NCBI GenBank assembly: GCA_021735285.1
Contig: JAIPHI010000094.1
Coordinates: 1 to 10,922, forward strand
Length of the DNA stretch: 10,922 nucleotides
Direction: 5' to 3'
Origin: Fidelibacterota bacterium
Lineage (GTDB): Bacteria; Fidelibacterota; UBA2242; JAFGTP01
Position 1 is the first letter of the stretch. Every line of letters starts with the position of its first letter. This document shows, piece after piece, positions 8,005 to 10,922 of the stretch. The notes beneath the pieces were generated by a model. It was not told the origin of the DNA. It ran no database searches and was given only the letters and a program-made list of their open reading frames with translations. A program made the translations under genes and the position numbers.

Positions 8005-8017
8005 GGAGATATTCTCC
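8005..8017 (+). promoter_or_regulatory. Small hairpin overlapping the only Shine-Dalgarno-like sequence of the 8022 gene
   Basis: GGAGA (8005-8009) can pair with TCTCC (8013-8017) over a TAT loop. The GGAG in the left arm is the best ribosome-binding candidate but lies about 13 bases before the ATG at 8022, which is long. If used, the hairpin would both hide it and, when formed, shorten the effective spacing. The stem is too short to be sure. Confidence 0.25.
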
Positions 8018-8021
8018 GGTT

Positions 8022-8309
8022 ATGCAAGTTAAAAAAATATCACAGAAGACAATTTTACAGATTAGAGAAGTTATAAGACAATACCGCAATGGTGAACTAA
8101 TCTCTTATGTACCTTTATCAGGAGCCATTGCTGTAATTCTTAAAAAGGAAATAAAAGAGAAGCGATTCCTGGAATTCGCCATTGAAAATCATACTCAGAT
8201 ATTAGACTTTATCAATAATAACTCAGATTATATTGCTATTAAAAAAAATGGTAATGGTGAAATCCATTTTGAGGCTGATGGTAAAAGGGTTGATGTATTT
8301 GGTGATTAG
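8022..8309 (+). CDS. Small hypothetical cytoplasmic protein
   Basis: A 95-residue protein that I do not recognise. It has no signal peptide and no membrane segment. The first part (about 5-65) reads as charged amphipathic helices, with ISQKTILQIREVIRQYRNGE and a later KKEIKEKRFLEFAIENH. The last 25 residues look like two beta strands around NGNGEIHFEADGKRVDVFGD. The even spread of charged and hydrophobic residues suggests a real gene, although the ribosome site is poor. It stands alone between decayed DNA and a T9SS cargo gene, with no operon partner, so context says nothing about function. A small regulator or an antitoxin-like partner would fit the size but is not supported by any motif. 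Confidence 0.5.
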   Translation: MQVKKISQKTILQIREVIRQYRNGELISYVPLSGAIAVILKKEIKEKRFLEFAIENHTQILDFINNNSDYIAIKKNGNGEIHFEADGKRVDVFGD

Positions 8310-8619
8310 GATAATTATTCTGATCAATCCTTCTTTTTATTTTCTAAATATGTTTATTCTCTCCTATTCATAACTTTCCAAACAGCTCATTAGTTGGGCA
8401 GGTAGTTTTTAGGCTGTTTGGGAATTTAGGATATATGATTCCATTATACTATTTGAGAGCCCGGCTTTTATAATTATCTTTTGCTTATCTTAATCTCTGT
8501 TATTAGATTAAACACAAGTGATAATTCAAAAATATGGGATAGTGGAGTAAAACCCCTGATATTCAATGCCAGCAATATTTAATAGATAATAATGATATTA
8601 AGCATAAAAGGTGTTATTG
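8310..8619. other. Intergenic gap before the large cargo gene
   Basis: No coding frame is seen. It contains the 9-bp inverted repeat at 8378-8421 and AT-rich sequence that should include the promoter of the gene at 8620. I find no convincing promoter boxes. Confidence 0.5.
8378..8421. repeat. 9-bp inverted repeat around a 26-base loop
   Basis: CCAAACAGC at 8378-8386 and its exact complement GCTGTTTGG at 8413-8421. No T-run follows on either strand, so it is not a standard terminator. It could be an operator pair, the remains of a small mobile element, or an attenuator-like hairpin downstream of the gene ending at 8309. Confidence 0.4.
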
Positions 8620-10689
8620 ATGAAGTTTAAAGATAAATTGAATTTGTACATAATTATCGTATTCATAACAGTATTTTACATTAATGTTTACCCTCAGGTC
8701 AATTGTGATCAAAAAAGGTATGTCCAAATCGGTACCCTGCAAAGCCGTTTTCATGCTTTGGGATCTGAAAGAGCATGGAATCATAGTTATTATGAAGGTC
8801 TTCAATGGCCAGCCGATTATTCAGAACAGGATAATGCGGTGATTAAACGCAGCTGGATTGCTGCCCGGGATTTCATTGATGAGGATAGTACTCACTGGGA
8901 TTTCTGGGCTACCTATATGTCTAAAGACTTTTATGAGATATCAATATTCCCCATTGAAATTAAACAATCTGCCAGATTTGCAAGGCCTACAGTTACTGTT
9001 GATGGCCAGGCAATCAATAATCAGGAACAGATAGATGTTATTAACCCCGATCAAATAGCGGATCGGATCATTACAAATACAGTTAACACATCTTTAGGAT
9101 TAACTCTAACTCGTCGTATTTATGTATTTAGCCATCCCGATCATGATGATTACTTTATCAAAAAATTCATCTTTAAAAATACTGGTAATACTGATTTTGA
9201 TGGTGAAATAGAGTTATCAGACAGTTTGAAAGCTGTTCGAATTGGCTGGCAAAAAAGATATAGTGTCTGCCGGGAAGGTGCTAGAACAAGTGATAATACT
9301 CAGTCCTGGGGAGCACATAGCTGGGTTACAAAGCGAGGTGAAAACTACCCTGAATATTATAATGAGACCATACCCGATGATCAGACCATAGCAGATTGGA
9401 TTCGCTGTGGATTTAGCTGGTTTGGTCAATCAAAAAATCTCGATTATGATAATATTGGTTCCCCTGACATTGATGGTTCCGGAAGATTAACCGCTCCTCA
9501 ATTTGCAGGTCTTGCTGTCCTTCATGCGGATAAAAATGCTAATGACCACACAGATGATCCAAATCAACCCACAGCTCTTGGCTGGCATGCCGGTGATCAT
9601 TACCCATCTCTAAATGATATGAGTCGATCAGACAGTAGTAATATGAGAAATTTATATCAAATGTTACAGGGTAATCCCTTTCCGGATAGTAGTATGGGGG
9701 GAACCAATCGTTTCTTTGAAGATAATACAGAATCGATTACTGATCAGGTTGATCCTTTTACAATTCACGGAGATATAGGCGGTACCAATGTCTGGATATG
9801 CTATGGCCCGTATGATCTTGCTCATGGTGATAGTATAGTTATAGTTGAAGCCGATGGCATAAATGGCTTAGATAGAGAGCAATGTTTAGAAATTGGTTCA
9901 GAATGGTTAGATGGTGCAGCTCCTTATACTTTACCCGATGGTTCTGCAACCAGTGACCGGAATCTTTATAAAAATTCATGGTTTTATACAGGCATTGACT
10001 CCCTGCTACTTACTTTTAGCCGAGCCAGGAGAAACTTTGATCTGGATTACAATATACCAAAACCACCACCTCCTCCTTCAACATTTGATGTAAGTTCCAG
10101 GGATGATTATATTCATCTGGAATGGAATAATAATGCTGAGGACTATGCTGCATTTGCCGGTTATAAACTATATCGCAGAGTTGCCGATCCTGATAGTACC
10201 TATAATCTGATCTTTGAATGCGGTAGTAATACTTATCATCCTCAAATTGTTAATGAGTTTAATGATACAACAACACTAAATGGAGTTGAATATTACTATT
10301 ATATATCCAGTTATGATGATGGGAGCAGATCTAATGGCAAACCTTTACATAGTAATCGTTTCTGGACCCTAACTAAAAAACTAGTCGGTTTTACTTCAAT
10401 AGAAAATAATAATTCTAAATTACCTGATAAGTTTGCTTTATATCAAAATTATCCGAATCCGTTTAATCCTGTGACAACAATCGAATATAGATTAGATAGA
10501 GAATCGGAAGTAAAAATATCAATTTATAATTTAAACGGTAAATTAATTGAAACAATTATAAATGATTATAAAACTGGTGGTCACCATAAAACAACATGGA
10601 ATGCTTCAGATGTTGCATCCGGAGTATATTTCTACAAAATCCAAGCAGGCAACTTTACCGATGTAAAAAAATGTATCCTGATGAAGTGA
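8620..10689 (+). CDS. Large secreted protein with fibronectin-III-like module and T9SS sorting domain
   Basis: A 689-residue protein. I choose ATG 8620 over an in-frame GTG at 8611 because AAAGGTG (8607-8613) sits six bases before it. Residues 1 to about 27 are a signal peptide (Lys-rich start, IIIVFITVFYINV core, cleavage near YPQ). Residues about 30-470 form a large domain of unknown role, rich in Trp, Tyr and Asp, with stretches such as WPADYSEQDNAVIKRSW and DNIGSPDIDGSGRL. No catalytic motif is certain. A proline run (about 481-487) precedes a fibronectin-III-like module (about 488-585, LEWNNN...YKLYRRV...YYYYISSYDDG). A T9SS type A sorting domain fills about 609-689 (NYPNPFNPVTTIEY, SGVYFYKIQAG, tail KKCILMK). 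Predicted fate: Sec export, then T9SS release or anchoring at the cell surface. The gene is intact and appears monocistronic. Confidence 0.88.
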   Translation: MKFKDKLNLYIIIVFITVFYINVYPQVNCDQKRYVQIGTLQSRFHALGSERAWNHSYYEGLQWPADYSEQDNAVIKRSWIAARDFIDEDSTHWDFWATYMSKDFYEISIFPIEIKQSARFARPTVTVDGQAINNQEQIDVINPDQIADRIITNTVNTSLGLTLTRRIYVFSHPDHDDYFIKKFIFKNTGNTDFDGEIELSDSLKAVRIGWQKRYSVCREGARTSDNTQSWGAHSWVTKRGENYPEYYNETIPDDQTIADWIRCGFSWFGQSKNLDYDNIGSPDIDGSGRLTAPQFAGLAVLHADKNANDHTDDPNQPTALGWHAGDHYPSLNDMSRSDSSNMRNLYQMLQGNPFPDSSMGGTNRFFEDNTESITDQVDPFTIHGDIGGTNVWICYGPYDLAHGDSIVIVEADGINGLDREQCLEIGSEWLDGAAPYTLPDGSATSDRNLYKNSWFYTGIDSLLLTFSRARRNFDLDYNIPKPPPPPSTFDVSSRDDYIHLEWNNNAEDYAAFAGYKLYRRVADPDSTYNLIFECGSNTYHPQIVNEFNDTTTLNGVEYYYYISSYDDGSRSNGKPLHSNRFWTLTKKLVGFTSIENNNSKLPDKFALYQNYPNPFNPVTTIEYRLDRESEVKISIYNLNGKLIETIINDYKTGGHHKTTWNASDVASGVYFYKIQAGNFTDVKKCILMK

Positions 10690-10760
10690 CCCATTTAATA
10701 TAGTAGTAATTAAACATCATCTCCAACACAAATCCCTCTCCTCCACCACCTTACCCCATA

Positions 10761-10805
10761 GGGATACGGATTTCATCTAGATGGAAATACGGATGGGGAT
10801 ACGGA
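10761..10805. repeat. Three GGRATACGGA-type repeats around a CATCTAGATG palindrome
   Basis: GGGATACGGA at 10761-10770, a near copy GGAAATACGGA at 10783-10793 and GGGATACGGA again at 10796-10805. The perfect palindrome CATCTAGATG lies between the first two. CCCCAT (10754-10759) and ATGGGG (10793-10798) form a further inverted pair, so the block could fold as a hairpin. The base composition is more GC-rich than the surrounding intergenic DNA. Confidence 0.45.
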
Positions 10806-10821
10806 GCCGATCTCGACGAGG

Positions 10822-10851
10822 CTATTTATGGTTATTTGGGGTTATTTACGG
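10822..10851. repeat. Three tandem 10-bp units YTATTTNNGG
   Basis: CTATTTATGG, TTATTTGGGG and TTATTTACGG follow each other without gaps. They run into the left edge of the dispersed 48-bp repeat (10839-10886). Confidence 0.5.
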
Positions 10852-10886
10852 AATTGAAGCCCTTTTTTCGGCAAAATAGCACTGAT
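10839..10886. repeat. Dispersed 48-bp repeat, copy 2
   Basis: 34 of 48 bases match 3189-3236 in an ungapped alignment made by eye. As with copy 1, it lies in intergenic DNA near a T9SS cargo gene, but here 150 bases downstream of the stop rather than upstream of the start. Confidence 0.4.
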
Positions 10887-10922
10887 TTTGTAGTTTCAGG
10901 GCTATGATTCTTAATTGTAATC

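Larger units (their letters stand above)
6498..8021. other. Gene graveyard between permease operon and small hypothetical gene
   Basis: About 1.5 kb without an intact gene. It holds the leader of the permease operon (6498 to about 6700), a decayed IS3-type element (6741-7199), an unidentified decayed frame (7200-7361) and a hairpin-rich stretch (7540-7661). A short ATG frame at 7455-7532 (25 codons) has no clear ribosome site. From 7662 to 8021 I see nothing coding and no clear structure. Confidence 0.6.

Noticed and set aside
1..10922. CRISPR array, tRNA or rRNA genes, prophage or defence system
   Set aside because: No regularly spaced direct repeats, no tRNA-type GTTCRA/acceptor pattern and no recognisable defence or phage protein were seen on either strand.

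Overview
The window is AT-rich bacterial DNA. Its clearest taxonomic marker is three proteins ending in the type IX secretion system (T9SS) type A C-terminal sorting domain, with the NYPNPFNP-type signature. T9SS is best known from Bacteroidota. The NYPNPFNP wording is especially common in other FCB-group lineages (Marinimicrobia, Calditrichota, Ignavibacteriota and similar candidate phyla). I infer an FCB-group bacterium and cannot name the genus. No T9SS machinery gene (PorK/L/M/N, SprA, PorU) lies in the window, so these are scattered cargo genes.

Layout from left to right. Positions 1-376 hold no gene, only a perfect 20-bp palindrome with a T-run. Positions 2488-377 (minus) carry a large T9SS cargo gene of about 703 codons after correction. 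It is broken by two compensating single-base frameshifts, one in a T8 tract inside the signal peptide and one inside a CARDB-like module. Positions 2489-3387 are an intergenic gap whose right part holds a diverged repeat also present at the far right end of the window. Positions 3388-3909 (plus) encode a very small T9SS cargo protein. Positions 6497-4051 (minus) are a two-gene operon of MacB/LolC/FtsX-type ABC permeases with translationally coupled starts and no ATPase gene anywhere in the window.

Positions 6498-8021 are a gene graveyard. They contain a decayed IS3-family insertion sequence (OrfA and OrfB remnants with several stops and frameshifts), an unidentified decayed reading frame, and a hairpin-rich segment at 7540-7661. 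Positions 8022-8309 (plus) encode a small hypothetical protein. After another gap with a 9-bp inverted repeat, 8620-10689 (plus) encodes a 689-residue secreted T9SS cargo protein with a fibronectin-III-like module. The last 230 bases hold short tandem repeats and the second copy of the dispersed repeat.

Together this looks like an accessory, repeat-containing, partly decaying region around secreted surface-protein genes and one envelope transport pair. I see no defence system, CRISPR array, tRNA or rRNA. The observations most worth checking are the signal-peptide homopolymer frameshift, the permease pair without an ATPase, the possible structured RNA around 7540-7661, and the dispersed 48-bp repeat with 10-bp internal periodicity.
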